Shown here piece after piece: positions 46,864 to 56,666 of a stretch of 64,000 bases of DNA; position 1 is the first letter of the stretch; every line of letters starts with the position of its first letter. Position numbers and translations under genes: made by a program. Origin of the DNA: Glaciecola sp964195425 (GTDB lineage Bacteria; Pseudomonadota; Gammaproteobacteria; Enterobacterales; Alteromonadaceae); the NCBI GenBank assembly GCA_964195425.1, contig CAXMOM010000039.1, forward strand, positions 131,309 through 195,308. Reading direction: 5' to 3'. Under the pieces are notes generated by a model, which was not told the DNA's origin, searched no databases, and worked only from the letters and a program-made list of their open reading frames with translations.

Positions 46864-47813
46864 TGTGCCGGTCTTGCCATTATATCATTGACCGTAAATA
46901 ATGAAGCTTGTCCGTTTATTATCTGCGAAACATCCTGAGGTTTTTTCCCTGCAAGCTGCAGCTTGGTTATCACTAATGCGCCTTTAGCCGTCGCTATTTT
47001 CAAGCCATGTTTGTCGAACGACAATATTGTACCAGGCGTAACGTTTAACTGTTCACTATCTGTGAGCTTTTCTGTGTGTGTTTGCCATACCTTTATTGGT
47101 TTATCTTGATAGGTAAACCAAGCCATTGGCCACGGATTAAACGCTCGAATATTTCGTTCGAGCTGTTGTGCTGGCAGTTGCCAATCTACACAAGCTTCCG
47201 TTTTTGTTAGTTTAGACGCGTAGGTGGCTTGAGCGTCATCTTGTTTTTTAGCTATCAGTTGGGCAAATGTTGCAAGACTTTGCACTAAGGCTTTAGGACC
47301 CAGTGCCGCGAGTTTATCGTATAAAACGGCACTTGTATCACTAGGTCCAATCGTTAGACGATGAATAGACAATACATCGCCCGTATCTAAGCCTTCATCC
47401 ATTTGCATAATAGTCACGCCAGTTTCGTCGTCCCCGGCCCATATAGCGCGTTGAATGGGAGCTGCGCCGCGCCATTTTGGCAGAATTGAACCATGTACGT
47501 TAATGCATCCATTTTTTGGAGCTGCTAATACTTCTTTAGGCAGTATTAGCCCGTAGGCAACCACAATCATTAAGTCGGCTTTTAGATCGCTTAGTTCTTG
47601 TTTTCCATGCTCTGCCTTTAGTGATACTGGCTGATAAACTGGTAAATTGTGAGCTAAGGCAAGGGTCTTTACCGCACTAGCGGTGACTTTATTACCACGA
47701 CCAGCAGGCCGGTCAGGCTGAGTATAAACGGCTATTATAGTGTGATGTGCGTCTAATAACGCTTGCAAGTGCGAAGCTGCAAAATCGGGCGTGCCAGCAA
47801 AAATGATGCGCAA
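46860..47813 (-). CDS. fmt: Methionyl-tRNA formyltransferase
   Basis: Formylates initiator Met-tRNA. The 317-residue protein starts MRIIFAGTPDFAASHLQALL and has the folate/catalytic motif NVHGSILPKWRGAAPIQRAI, with GDDETGVTIMQMDEGLDTGD following. The C-terminal tRNA-binding domain (IRAFNPWPMAWF) is present. It lies 25 bases after def. Confidence 0.97.
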   Translation of the reverse strand: MRIIFAGTPDFAASHLQALLDAHHTIIAVYTQPDRPAGRGNKVTASAVKTLALAHNLPVYQPVSLKAEHGKQELSDLKADLMIVVAYGLILPKEVLAAPKNGCINVHGSILPKWRGAAPIQRAIWAGDDETGVTIMQMDEGLDTGDVLSIHRLTIGPSDTSAVLYDKLAALGPKALVQSLATFAQLIAKKQDDAQATYASKLTKTEACVDWQLPAQQLERNIRAFNPWPMAWFTYQDKPIKVWQTHTEKLTDSEQLNVTPGTILSFDKHGLKIATAKGALVITKLQLAGKKPQDVSQIINGQASLFTVNDIMARPAQ

Positions 47814-47838
47814 ATTAAATCCTTACTTTGTTAGATGA

Positions 47839-48348
47839 CTATTCTTTTGCAGCTAAGCGGGCTTCTTTTTCTAACTTTTTCTTGATGCGGTCGCGTTTAA
47901 GGGGCGATAAATAGTCAACAAAAAGCTTTCCCTGCAAATGATCAAGTTCGTGTTGAATACAAATAGCGAGTAGTCCGTGGGCTTCTAACTCGAAACTTTC
48001 GCCATTTTCGTTTAGCGCCTGTACTTTTACATATTCGGCTCGGTCTACCTTGGCGTAATTATCGGGTACCGACAAACATCCTTCTTCGCTAACCGTTGAA
48101 CCGGTTTTTTCAATAATTTCAGGGTTAATAAATACGTAAGATTGCTCTTGGTCTTCCGACACGTCAATTACCACAACGCGTTTATGCACGTTAACTTGCG
48201 TGGCGGCTAAGCCAATTCCTTTTTCTTCTTTCATTGTTTCAAACATGTCTTTAACCAAGGCTTGAATACCTTTGTCGACTTTTTCCACTGGTTTGGCCAC
48301 AGTGCGTAAGCGTTCATCAGGAAAGGTTAATACTTGTAATGCAGGCAT
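47839..48348 (-). CDS. def: Peptide deformylase
   Basis: Removes the formyl group from new proteins. All three motifs of the 169-residue metalloenzyme are present: GIGLAATQV, EEGCLSVP with the metal cysteine, and QHELDHLQG with two metal histidines and the catalytic Glu. It is first gene of the def-fmt-rsmB-trkA operon and divergent from the LysM gene, as in relatives. Confidence 0.97.
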   Translation of the reverse strand: MPALQVLTFPDERLRTVAKPVEKVDKGIQALVKDMFETMKEEKGIGLAATQVNVHKRVVVIDVSEDQEQSYVFINPEIIEKTGSTVSEEGCLSVPDNYAKVDRAEYVKVQALNENGESFELEAHGLLAICIQHELDHLQGKLFVDYLSPLKRDRIKKKLEKEARLAAKE

Positions 48349-48618
48349 AAAAAATTACTCTTTGGGTCAGTATCAATATTTATAACATTGGTTCACAATT
48401 CGCATCTAACAAATGTCGTTTTCATTTATTGTATGGGCATAATTATATCACACGGTATTAGCTTTCATTCATTAACCACCCTTATGTAAGGTAAGAATTT
48501 GCGGTAAATAATGCAAATTCAAGGTAATTAGGGTTAATTTTATGAGGTTTAAACCGATAACCTATTATACAACACTCAAATCAGATATAAATCTGTATTC
48601 TTGCAAGGTTAATAAAAG

Positions 48619-49716
48619 ATGGTAAAAGGCTCGGTATTACTACGAACAACAGCACTTACGTTAGCACTATTGTGCACTAATGTGGGGATGTCGGTTGCCG
48701 ACGTTTTAAATATAAAATCGGATGCCCCTACAACGTATGTTGTGACAAAAGGTGACACATTATGGGATATTTCAAATTTATTTCTTGATAAACCTTGGTT
48801 GTGGCCCGAACTATGGCGTAACAATATACAAATTGAAAATCCGCACCTCATTTATCCAGGCGACACTTTGCTGCTTCGTTATGAAAATGGTAAACCTGTG
48901 ATTGAGTTAGTGAGAGATATCAATTCTAGCCGCGACAAAAATACAGTGGTGTTATCGCCCGAAAGTCGCGTTGTTAATAAGCGTAGTCCTATTTCAGTAT
49001 TACCTTGGTCAATCATATCGCCGTTCATAAAAAATGACAGTATGATGGATGCAGAGCAATACAAAGAGTTACCCACTTTGTTAGGGGATAATTTAGGCAC
49101 TCCTCGTTTTTCGACTCAAGACTATGTGTTGGCGCACAAACTACCCGATGTAAATGCTACTTATCAAGTAATACGTAAAGTACGTGAAGTAATTGATAGT
49201 TCGGGTAAAAACCTAGGTTTACAAATCAGCCATTTAAGCGACGCACAGGTAAGTAATTCCTTATCAAACGAACGCCAAATTGTGCGCTTAACGGCAAGCA
49301 CTATGGAGGCGAAGCAGGGCGACAAACTCAAGCCGAAAACAAAAGTACAAGATAAAGACTTAACTTTGGCACCTGCGCAGGCACAGGTTGGTGAGCTTGT
49401 GCAAAATATTAATGGTAACTCCCTAATTAGCATGCGCGATATTGTGATTGTTAATCTTGGTGCTAACCAGGTATCGCCGGGAACTGTTTTTGGTATATAC
49501 CACCGTGGTCCCGATATTTTGGCGAGCGATGAGCCTGAATATGCCGACGACGGAAGTCTGTTAGATATGCTCTCCTTAAGTGAGCGCGTTACGCAACCGG
49601 CATTCAAAGTAGGCGAATTAGTTATTATCAAAAGCTTTGAAAACGCTAGCTATGCATGGGTAACAAAAGCAGAAACACATTTAACTGGCGGCGAATTAAT
49701 CGCGAAGCCTTATTAA
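48619..49716 (+). CDS. LysM peptidoglycan-binding domain protein
   Basis: A 365-residue exported protein with a signal peptide ending near GMSVAD. A LysM domain follows directly (YVVTKGDTLWDISNLFLDKP, NPHLIYPGDTLLLRY), which binds peptidoglycan. The remaining 270 residues lack an obvious catalytic motif. The same gene stands between def and dprA in many gammaproteobacteria, so it is part of the conserved neighbourhood. The function is unknown beyond cell-wall binding. Confidence 0.9.
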   Translation: MVKGSVLLRTTALTLALLCTNVGMSVADVLNIKSDAPTTYVVTKGDTLWDISNLFLDKPWLWPELWRNNIQIENPHLIYPGDTLLLRYENGKPVIELVRDINSSRDKNTVVLSPESRVVNKRSPISVLPWSIISPFIKNDSMMDAEQYKELPTLLGDNLGTPRFSTQDYVLAHKLPDVNATYQVIRKVREVIDSSGKNLGLQISHLSDAQVSNSLSNERQIVRLTASTMEAKQGDKLKPKTKVQDKDLTLAPAQAQVGELVQNINGNSLISMRDIVIVNLGANQVSPGTVFGIYHRGPDILASDEPEYADDGSLLDMLSLSERVTQPAFKVGELVIIKSFENASYAWVTKAETHLTGGELIAKPY

Positions 49717-49792
49717 AGTGACACCTTAAACCTTGTTAAAGGGCACTCGCTTTACGCACTAAACACTGATGATTCCAAGGAAGGAAAATCAC

Positions 49793-50932
49793 ATGTTCAA
49801 TCTATTGCACACTTCGAACGCACCTGTAAATCCTCAAAAAGCACTTATTAGCAATTGGTTAAGACTTAATAACATCCCTAATATTGGCTATATACGCCTA
49901 TTGGCAAGTGCCACAAAACTTAGCTGCAGTTTGTCAGCGCTATTATTAAAAAATCACTCAGAGTTGGCTTCAATAGGCTGGTCTAGCGATCAAATTACGG
50001 CTATGTCTTTATACAACAAGAGGGTGGCCACTCAAGTAGAGCGAACCTTGAATTGGCTTTCGCAGTCGACCAATCATCACTTCGTTAGTCTTGAATGCGA
50101 GCGGTATCCAAAACTTTTGAAGCAGATATCACGACCGCCGCTATTTTTATTTGTGTGGGGTGATATTGATCTGCTTTCGCAGCCACAAATTGCCATTGTG
50201 GGAAGTCGTAAAGCCTCCTTTAGCGCAGTGCAAACGACTCATGATCTTGTACAAGGTTTAGCTAAGCATACGCTGGCGGTAACTGTTAGTGGCTTAGCAT
50301 TGGGTATTGATGCCGCCTGTCATCAGGCAAGCTTAGCGAATAATTTGCCTACCATTGGCGTACTAGGATGTGGGGTTGATGTTATCTACCCAAAGCGGCA
50401 CAAGCACCTTTATAAGGAGGTGGCAGAAAGTGGCGCGCTGGTGTCGGAATTTTTGCTGGGAACAAATCCTGTAGCCACGATGTTTCCGCGTCGTAATCGT
50501 ATTATTAGTGGTATGAGTTTGGGTGTTATAGTGGTTGAGGCGAGGATAAAAAGTGGCAGCTTAGTAACCGCAAAATACGCAATTGAACAAAACAGAGAAG
50601 TGTTTGCCGTGCCCAACAATGTGAATAATCCTAATGCACAAGGATGTCATTGGCTAATAAAACAAGGCGCAAAGTTAACCGAAAATATCCAAGATGTACT
50701 CGACGAAATTCCCTGTATTGCAAACGAGACAAAAAAAGTTGAAAAAAAAGTGCTTGAAAGCTTGGCATCTGAACCATTGTTAGATAGTGTTGGCGATGTT
50801 GCTACCTCGGTAGACAGTATCGCTAAACGCACCGGCATGTCGTTAAACGATGTGTTATCACAACTATTAGAATACGAGTTGCGTGGATTAGTAGCCTCAA
50901 CCGCAGAAGGCTACGTTAAATTGAGGGCTTAA
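49793..50932 (+). CDS. dprA: DNA processing protein DprA/Smf
   Basis: DprA loads RecA on incoming single-stranded DNA in transformation. The 379-residue product has the Rossmann-like DprA core: AIVGSRKASFSAVQ, VSGLALGIDAACHQASL, GVLGCGVDVIYPKRH and FPRRNRIISGMSLGVIVVEA. A C-terminal winged helix is present (IAKRTGMSLNDVLSQLLEYEL). The frame extends to 49769, but AGGAAGG lies ahead of the ATG at 49793, which is preferred. smg follows after three bases. Confidence 0.94.
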   Translation: MFNLLHTSNAPVNPQKALISNWLRLNNIPNIGYIRLLASATKLSCSLSALLLKNHSELASIGWSSDQITAMSLYNKRVATQVERTLNWLSQSTNHHFVSLECERYPKLLKQISRPPLFLFVWGDIDLLSQPQIAIVGSRKASFSAVQTTHDLVQGLAKHTLAVTVSGLALGIDAACHQASLANNLPTIGVLGCGVDVIYPKRHKHLYKEVAESGALVSEFLLGTNPVATMFPRRNRIISGMSLGVIVVEARIKSGSLVTAKYAIEQNREVFAVPNNVNNPNAQGCHWLIKQGAKLTENIQDVLDEIPCIANETKKVEKKVLESLASEPLLDSVGDVATSVDSIAKRTGMSLNDVLSQLLEYELRGLVASTAEGYVKLRA

Positions 50933-50935
50933 AAT

Positions 50936-51412
50936 ATGTTCGATATCCTCATGTATTTATTTGAGAATTTAGTTAATCATGAAGCAGATATTATGGTTGA
51001 CCAAGACGAATTGACCGACGAACTTATCCGAGCAGGCTTCCATCATGATGAAATATTCAAGGCCTTGGCATGGCTTGAAAAACTATGTGATTTACAATCA
51101 TCAGACGAAACACCCTATTTAACACGCGTTACTGAAGTAACAAGCACTCGCATATATACTATTGAAGAGCAGGTTATGCTTGACGTAGAGTGTAGAGGCT
51201 TTCTTATTTTTCTTGAGCAAATTAATGTACTGTGTTCATCCACCCGCGAAATGGTGATAGACCGAGTAATGGAAATCGACTCAAATGAGTTTTGTTTAGT
51301 AGATTTTAAATGGGTTGTGTTAATGGTGTTATTTAATGTGCCGGGTAAAGAGTTGGCTTATGAACAAATGGAAGAGCTAATTTTTGACTGCCAAGAAGGA
51401 TATTTACATTAA
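50936..51412 (+). CDS. smg: Smg/DUF494 family protein
   Basis: A 158-residue protein of the Smg family, starting MFDILMYLFENLVNHEADIM and ending FNVPGKELAYEQMEELIFDC, nearly as in E. coli Smg. Its function is not established. It is always found beside dprA, and it follows dprA here by three bases. Confidence 0.93.
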   Translation: MFDILMYLFENLVNHEADIMVDQDELTDELIRAGFHHDEIFKALAWLEKLCDLQSSDETPYLTRVTEVTSTRIYTIEEQVMLDVECRGFLIFLEQINVLCSSTREMVIDRVMEIDSNEFCLVDFKWVVLMVLFNVPGKELAYEQMEELIFDCQEGYLH

Positions 51413-51485
51413 CCATATGCTTAAGCCTTGTGTAGTTTATGTATAACAGCGCTTATGTTTAAAACGCCTTTGTTTAAAAGTCAGC

Positions 51486-52067
51486 ATGTCTAAAAAAGAC
51501 GACGCGATATTTCCTGAGCACTCTGCTGCGCATGCCAACCAGTTGGCTTATGGTGATTGTCCGCAGTGCTCAGCACCCTTGCAGATAAAGCATGTGGGCA
51601 AATCAAGCTTCTTGGGCTGTACAACTTATCCTGCATGCGACTACTCTAAATCACTTAATACAAGTGAAGTCTCTACTTTAAAGGTTATTGATAACAGCCA
51701 CTGCCCCGAATGTGAAGCACAACTAGCGGTTAAAAAAGGGCGCTACGGCATGTTTATAGGGTGTACAAACTTTCCAAGTTGTCACTTTATTTCGACTAAT
51801 CAACAAAAGCAGATTCAGGCACAATACACCCCTGTAGATTGTCCTAGTTGTAAAAAAGGCCTAATACAAAAAAGACAGAATCGCTTCGGAAAATTTTTTT
51901 ATGCTTGCGATAACTTTCCCAAGTGCAAGTATCTTTTGAACAGCGAACCTGTCGCAAAGTCGTGCCCAAAATGTAATGCCAGCATTATGATGGTAAAAAC
52001 AAAGGGTGAAAAAGTATTTTTATGTGCTAAAGCTGATTGCGCACATTGTGTAGATGAAACTGAATAG
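51486..52067 (+). CDS. Topoisomerase I-type zinc-finger protein (YrdD-like)
   Basis: A 193-residue protein made of four zinc ribbons like those at the C-terminus of topoisomerase I. They are CPQCSAPL...GCTTYPACDY, CPECEAQL...GCTNFPSCHF, CPSCKKG...ACDNFPKCKY and CPKCNAS...CAKADC. There is no catalytic topoisomerase domain. Nucleic-acid binding is likely. tsaC starts directly after its stop, indicating an operon. Confidence 0.92.
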   Translation: MSKKDDAIFPEHSAAHANQLAYGDCPQCSAPLQIKHVGKSSFLGCTTYPACDYSKSLNTSEVSTLKVIDNSHCPECEAQLAVKKGRYGMFIGCTNFPSCHFISTNQQKQIQAQYTPVDCPSCKKGLIQKRQNRFGKFFYACDNFPKCKYLLNSEPVAKSCPKCNASIMMVKTKGEKVFLCAKADCAHCVDETE

Positions 52068-52646
52068 ATGACCAATAAACGGCAAGAAACATTACAAAAG
52101 CAATTACAAGATCTAAGCACGTGGTACGAATCGGGCCAAGTGTTTGCTTACCCGACCGAGGCTGTGTATGGATTAGGATGTGACCCATTAAATAAAGATG
52201 CAGTCTACAAAATCTTGTCGCTCAAAAGCCGAGAAGTAGAAAAAGGCATGATATTAATTGCTAGCGACTTCTCTCAAATAGCACCATTCGTGTTGTTTGA
52301 ACATTTATCTCAACATACCCAGCAAGAAATATTATCAAGTTGGCCAGGACCTGTCACTTGGCTATTGCCAAAATCGCCTAAAACACCCGATTGGTTAAGT
52401 GGCGATTCCAACATGCTGGCAGTGCGTATTAGTAGTCACCCACTGGTCTCCCAAATGTGCAATCATTTAGGTAAGCCCATTGTATCAACAAGCGCTAACC
52501 CCGCCGGTGAGTCTCCAGCAATAAACGAGCAAGAGCTTCGTGGCTATTTTGGCAATGAGCTTCGGGTATTAGAAGGTTTACTGGGCAATCAAAAATCACC
52601 GAGTAAGATATTTCACAGTTTAACCATGGAAACCATACGTGCATGA
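52068..52646 (+). CDS. tsaC: Threonylcarbamoyl-AMP synthase TsaC
   Basis: Makes threonylcarbamoyl-AMP for t6A modification of ANN-decoding tRNAs. The 192-residue YrdC-type protein has FAYPTEAVYGLGCDP, LKSREVEKGMILIA, WPGPVTWLLP and VSTSANPAGESPA. Its length is that of TsaC rather than the longer TsaC2. Its stop overlaps the hemF start by four bases. Confidence 0.95.
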   Translation: MTNKRQETLQKQLQDLSTWYESGQVFAYPTEAVYGLGCDPLNKDAVYKILSLKSREVEKGMILIASDFSQIAPFVLFEHLSQHTQQEILSSWPGPVTWLLPKSPKTPDWLSGDSNMLAVRISSHPLVSQMCNHLGKPIVSTSANPAGESPAINEQELRGYFGNELRVLEGLLGNQKSPSKIFHSLTMETIRA

Positions 52647-53599
52647 GCAATACAACTAATACCAACTCAACAGGCGTAAACGATATTGTGACTCAGGCAC
52701 AAATTGACAGCGTAAAAGCTTTTCTGTTGAATTTGCAAGACAGCATCTGTCATACACTTTCATTGGCCGACGGCAGCGGATCTTTTGTTGAAGACAAGTG
52801 GGATAGAGAAGAAGGCGGCGGTGGCCGGTCGCGTGTTATGAGAGGTGGTAATGTTATTGAGCAAGGAGGCGTAAACTTTTCTCATGTATTCGGCACTCAA
52901 ATGCCAGCGTCTGCGACTGCTGCTAGGCCTGAACTGGCTGGGCGTAGTTTTCAAGCAATGGGTGTGTCATTAGTTATCCACCCCAATAACCCTTATGTGC
53001 CCACAAGCCATGCGAATGTTCGATTCTTTGTTGCACAAAAAGAGGGTGAACCATCAATATGGTGGTTTGGTGGCGGATTTGATTTAACGCCTTCATACGT
53101 ATTTACCGATGACGCAAAACATTGGCATCAGGTTTCGGCCGAGCTTTGCGCTCCTTTTGGCGACGCTGTATATGGTAAGTATAAAAAATGGTGCGACGAC
53201 TATTTTTATTTAAAACACCGAAATGAAACACGCGGCATAGGTGGTTTATTTTTTGATGATTTAAACGAATGGGGATTTGATAAGTCGTTTTCATTTATGC
53301 AAGCGGTTGGCAACGGTTTCTTAGATGCGTATGTGCCCATTGTAGAGAAACGCAAAAATACCCCTTTTACAGAACGTGAGCGTCAATTTCAGCTATACAG
53401 GCGTGGGCGTTATGTTGAATTTAATCTAGTATACGATCGCGGTACTTTGTTTGGCCTGCAAACCGGCGGGCGAACCGAGTCTATTTTAATGTCTTTGCCG
53501 CCACTTACCCGGTGGGAATATAACTATAAACCCTCGCCAGAGTCACCAGAGGGTAAAATACAGCAATACCTTAAGCCTATAAATTGGCTTGAGATATAA
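52643..53599 (+). CDS. hemF: Oxygen-dependent coproporphyrinogen III oxidase
   Basis: Converts coproporphyrinogen III to protoporphyrinogen IX with oxygen. The 318-residue protein contains the family signatures GGGGRSRVMRGGNVIEQGGV, NPYVPTSHANVRFF, WWFGGGFDLTPSYV, RGIGGLFFDDLN and FNLVYDRGTLFGLQTGGRTE. It is translationally coupled to tsaC. Confidence 0.97.
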   Translation: MSNTTNTNSTGVNDIVTQAQIDSVKAFLLNLQDSICHTLSLADGSGSFVEDKWDREEGGGGRSRVMRGGNVIEQGGVNFSHVFGTQMPASATAARPELAGRSFQAMGVSLVIHPNNPYVPTSHANVRFFVAQKEGEPSIWWFGGGFDLTPSYVFTDDAKHWHQVSAELCAPFGDAVYGKYKKWCDDYFYLKHRNETRGIGGLFFDDLNEWGFDKSFSFMQAVGNGFLDAYVPIVEKRKNTPFTERERQFQLYRRGRYVEFNLVYDRGTLFGLQTGGRTESILMSLPPLTRWEYNYKPSPESPEGKIQQYLKPINWLEI

Positions 53600-53682
53600 A
53601 TTTTAGGTATGTAAAAATTCGCCTGTAACCTTGTAATAGATACCGACTTAATAACAAAAAGTAATTGGAAGGAATGCTTAGA

Positions 53683-54696
53683 ATGACCACAAAAAGACTT
53701 AAACACCTCATTCATATACTTCCTAAAGCAGAATTACATTTGCATATAGAAGGTAGCTTAGAGCCTCAATTAATGTGGGACTTGGCGCAAAAGCATAACA
53801 TTACACTGCCGTTTTCAAGTATTGAGGCAATACAAACTGCGTATCAATTTGACAGCCTGCAGAGTTTCCTAGATTTGTACTATCAAGGTGCAAATGTGTT
53901 GCGTGATGAAGATGATTTTTTTGCCCTTATGTGGGCGTATTTGTGTAAATGTAATGAACAAAATGTTGTTCATACCGAAATTATGTTTGACCCACAAACC
54001 CATACCCAAAGAGGCATTGCTTACGCTGTTTTCATGCCCGGATTTGCTCGTGCGATTGAAAAAGCGAAAACTGAATTTGGTGTGTCTGTTTATCTTATTT
54101 TGTCTTTTTTACGTCATTTGAGTGAACAAAGTGCAGTTGAAACCTTAGGCCAAGCTCGCCCTTATTATTCGATGATTACTGCAGTAGGTTTAGATAGCTC
54201 CGAGCTAGGCAACCCACCCTCTAAATTTCAGCGCGTATTTGCGCAGGCTAAAGCCTTAGGTTTTAAGTTGGTCGCGCATGCTGGTGAAGAAGGACCCGCC
54301 GATTATGTGTGGGAGGCGGTTAATTTGCTGAAAGTTGACCGCATAGATCATGGTGTGCGCAGTAAGGAAGACCCGGTATTAATGTCTTACTTAAAAGAGC
54401 ATCAAATACCTTTAACAGTGTGTCCGCTAAGTAACCTTAAACTATGCGTAGTAGAAGATATGGCGCAGCATAACATAATAGAATTGATGAATGATGGCTT
54501 ACGGGTAACGGTCAATTCTGATGACCCTTCTTATTTTGGTGGCTATTTAGAAGAAAACTTCAAGGCAGTTGTAAATAGCTTGCCGGTATCTGAAAAAGCA
54601 TTAGTGCAGCTTATTGGCAATGGCATTGAGGCTAGCTTTTTGCCTGACCCAGAAAAGCAGCGCTGGTTAGAGCGTATAAAGGTGCTAGCTGAGTAA
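53683..54696 (+). CDS. Adenine deaminase (adenosine deaminase family)
   Basis: A 337-residue zinc amidohydrolase of purine salvage. Motifs HLHIEGSLEPQLMWDLA, FDPQTHTQRG, VAHAGEEGP, IDHGVR and TVNSDDPSYFGGY fit the fungal/Pseudomonas-type adenine deaminase better than classical adenosine deaminase, where the first motif reads LHLDGN. Adenine to hypoxanthine is therefore the likely reaction. The frame extends to a TTG at 53665; the ATG at 53683 has GGAAGGA nine bases before it and is preferred. It stands alone in the conserved hemF-aroE interval. Confidence 0.88.
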   Translation: MTTKRLKHLIHILPKAELHLHIEGSLEPQLMWDLAQKHNITLPFSSIEAIQTAYQFDSLQSFLDLYYQGANVLRDEDDFFALMWAYLCKCNEQNVVHTEIMFDPQTHTQRGIAYAVFMPGFARAIEKAKTEFGVSVYLILSFLRHLSEQSAVETLGQARPYYSMITAVGLDSSELGNPPSKFQRVFAQAKALGFKLVAHAGEEGPADYVWEAVNLLKVDRIDHGVRSKEDPVLMSYLKEHQIPLTVCPLSNLKLCVVEDMAQHNIIELMNDGLRVTVNSDDPSYFGGYLEENFKAVVNSLPVSEKALVQLIGNGIEASFLPDPEKQRWLERIKVLAE

Positions 54697-54880
54697 AGGT
54701 AATTGTCAAAGCAGCTAATTTTCTTATAGAAGTATAACGTTATTGTTGTGATCACCTAGCCAAGTTTACCTCTACCATTGTCTACATTAATAAGTTTATG
54801 CGCAAATGATAGCCTTGTAGCGTATCGTTGAGCTCTAATCACTTACTCACAAGCAATTTCGTTTTACAAGGTCTTCTCTT

Positions 54881-55618
54881 TTGTTGGATTTGAGCAATAT
54901 AGAATATGTTTTTGTCATTATTATTTTTATTTGGACCGGATTTGTTCGCAGTGGATTAGGTTTTGGTGGCGCTGCATTAGGTCTTCCCCTAATGCTATTT
55001 GTGCATGACCAAGCTCTATTTTGGTTGCCGATTATTGGTTTGCATCTTCTATTTTTCTCTGGCCTTACGCTAAGGACCCGCATAAATAATATCGATTGGT
55101 CTTATTTACGTAAAGCGGCTTGGTATATCTTTCCTTCAGCGATCATTGGCGTTATTGGACTTATTCAATTGCCAACCAAATGGCTACTCATCTTTATTTA
55201 TTCAGTGAGTTTGTTTTATGCCGTGTTATGGCTTGCCGGATGGGCTATTCGCAGCGGGGATTCATGGGTCGATAAGGGTTTGTTAGTCATAGGAGGCTAC
55301 GTAGCAGGCACGTCGTTAACAGGAGCGCCACTTATGGTGGCGGTTTTCGCAAAAAATGTACACCGCGGGCAATTGCGAAACACCTTGTTTGTCCTTTGGT
55401 TTATATTGGTAAGCGTTAAGATGACCGCGTTTATCATTTTAGATGTAAAACTGAATGTACTTACCAGTGCTTTATTGCTCCCCTTCGCCGCAATTGGCCA
55501 TGTAATAGGCTTGAAATTACATGATGCGATCTTAAAGAATGATCAGTTATTTAAGCGCTTCGTTGGCGCCATGCTGATCGCCGTTAGCAGTTTAGGCCTA
55601 TGGAAGATTGCTTTTTAA
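54881..55618 (+). CDS. TauE/SafE family permease
   Basis: A 245-residue protein with about eight hydrophobic helices. The TauE/SafE repeat pattern is visible in the N-terminal half (TGFVRSGLGFGGAALGLPLML) and repeated in the C-terminal half (GGYVAGTSLTGAPLMVAVFA). The family exports sulfur-containing or other small anions; no sulfur genes are adjacent. The start is TTG with AAGG nine bases upstream; no in-frame ATG gives a better N-terminus. Confidence 0.87.
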   Translation: MLDLSNIEYVFVIIIFIWTGFVRSGLGFGGAALGLPLMLFVHDQALFWLPIIGLHLLFFSGLTLRTRINNIDWSYLRKAAWYIFPSAIIGVIGLIQLPTKWLLIFIYSVSLFYAVLWLAGWAIRSGDSWVDKGLLVIGGYVAGTSLTGAPLMVAVFAKNVHRGQLRNTLFVLWFILVSVKMTAFIILDVKLNVLTSALLLPFAAIGHVIGLKLHDAILKNDQLFKRFVGAMLIAVSSLGLWKIAF

Positions 55619-55707
55619 CTGATAATTTATGGAAAAGTTATCATTGCCTTGTTCAATCAAGTTTTCCCGAATGGCCACCAATACTTCCTTAGAATATTCG
55701 TAAAGTA

Positions 55708-55721
55708 TTGATATGGATCAA
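55708..55721 (+). promoter_or_regulatory. FNR-type site 1 upstream of ompW
   Basis: TTGATATGGATCAA is an exact match to the FNR consensus TTGATnnnnATCAA, 126 bases before the ompW start codon. It is farther upstream than the second site and could assist activation. Confidence 0.75.
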
Positions 55722-55758
55722 CGAAATAAACGATTGTAAATCAAGCGTTTAACTAACA

Positions 55759-55772
55759 TTAATCTAGATCAA
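55759..55772 (+). promoter_or_regulatory. FNR-type site 2 and ompW promoter region
   Basis: TTAATCTAGATCAA differs from the FNR consensus at one position. A -10-like TATTAT lies at 55794-55799, giving a predicted start near 55806, so the site would be centred about -41, the class II activator position. E. coli ompW is FNR-activated, which supports the reading. Confidence 0.7.
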
Positions 55773-55846
55773 TATTTAAAACTTTACGTACTCTATTATA
55801 AATGCAGAATTTATAATTTAACCTTAATTAATATAGTGAGTACGTA

Positions 55847-56551
55847 ATGAAAAAGACTATTCTTTCAACCGTCATTGTTTCTGTTTTAGCTTTAACGGGT
55901 GTAAATGCATTCGCACATGAAGCTGGCGATATTTTAGTACGTGCTGGTTTAACTACTGTTGCACCAGATGATTCAAGTTCAAACATCTTAGTGGGTGGCG
56001 CTAATTTCGAGATTGCTGGAGGAGTGGTAGGTGGTGTCAGTGTTGGTGCCAATACACAACTTGGTTTAAACCTCGCGTACTTTATTACCGACAACTGGAA
56101 CGTAGAAGTATTAGCGGCTACGCCTTTCTCGCACAAAATAAACTTAGCCAGTGGTGGCGGTAACTTAGGTAAAACAAAGCATTTACCGCCTACCGTTACA
56201 GCCAACTATTTCTTTGCTGATGCAGATGCTAAATTCCAGCCATATGCTGGTATTGGTCTTAACTACACTGTGTTTTTTGATGAAGAATTTAATGACGCAA
56301 GCGTAAGTTCAATTGACGGCGCAATTGGTGCCACTATTTCAGACTTAAGCTTAGACAGTTCTTTTGGTTTGGCGGCGCAACTGGGTGCTGACTACGAAAT
56401 TTCCGATGGCATTTACGTAAATGCATCAGTTCGTTATATCAGCATCGAAACTGAAGCTAAATTTAAAGTAAACGGAGCAGACTTGGGGTCAATCGAAACC
56501 GTTGAGATTAACCCGTTTGTTTACACAATCTCTATTGGTTATAAGTTTTAA
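55847..56551 (+). CDS. ompW: Outer membrane protein OmpW
   Basis: A small eight-stranded outer-membrane barrel of 234 residues with a signal peptide ending near NAFA. HEAGDILVRAGLTTVAPDDS, TQLGLNLAYFITDNWNVEVL, PFSHKI, KTKHLPPTVTANYFF and PYAGIGLNYTVFFDE are OmpW signatures; it ends in a phenylalanine. It has its own promoter with two FNR-type sites and its own terminator. Confidence 0.96.
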   Translation: MKKTILSTVIVSVLALTGVNAFAHEAGDILVRAGLTTVAPDDSSSNILVGGANFEIAGGVVGGVSVGANTQLGLNLAYFITDNWNVEVLAATPFSHKINLASGGGNLGKTKHLPPTVTANYFFADADAKFQPYAGIGLNYTVFFDEEFNDASVSSIDGAIGATISDLSLDSSFGLAAQLGADYEISDGIYVNASVRYISIETEAKFKVNGADLGSIETVEINPFVYTISIGYKF

Positions 56552-56575
56552 TTAAGCAATAAAGTAAGTTTTAAG

Positions 56576-56602
56576 GCCTCGCAAATTACGCGAGGCTTTT
56601 TA
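56576..56602 (+). terminator. Rho-independent terminator after ompW
   Basis: A perfect 7-bp stem GCCTCGC/GCGAGGC with a seven-base loop is followed by T5. It separates ompW from aroE. Confidence 0.88.
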
Positions 56603-56666
56603 CGTTTTGGAATATGCTGTTTTTTTGGGTATGATTGAACACTACATATTCATCAAGGTATATCGC

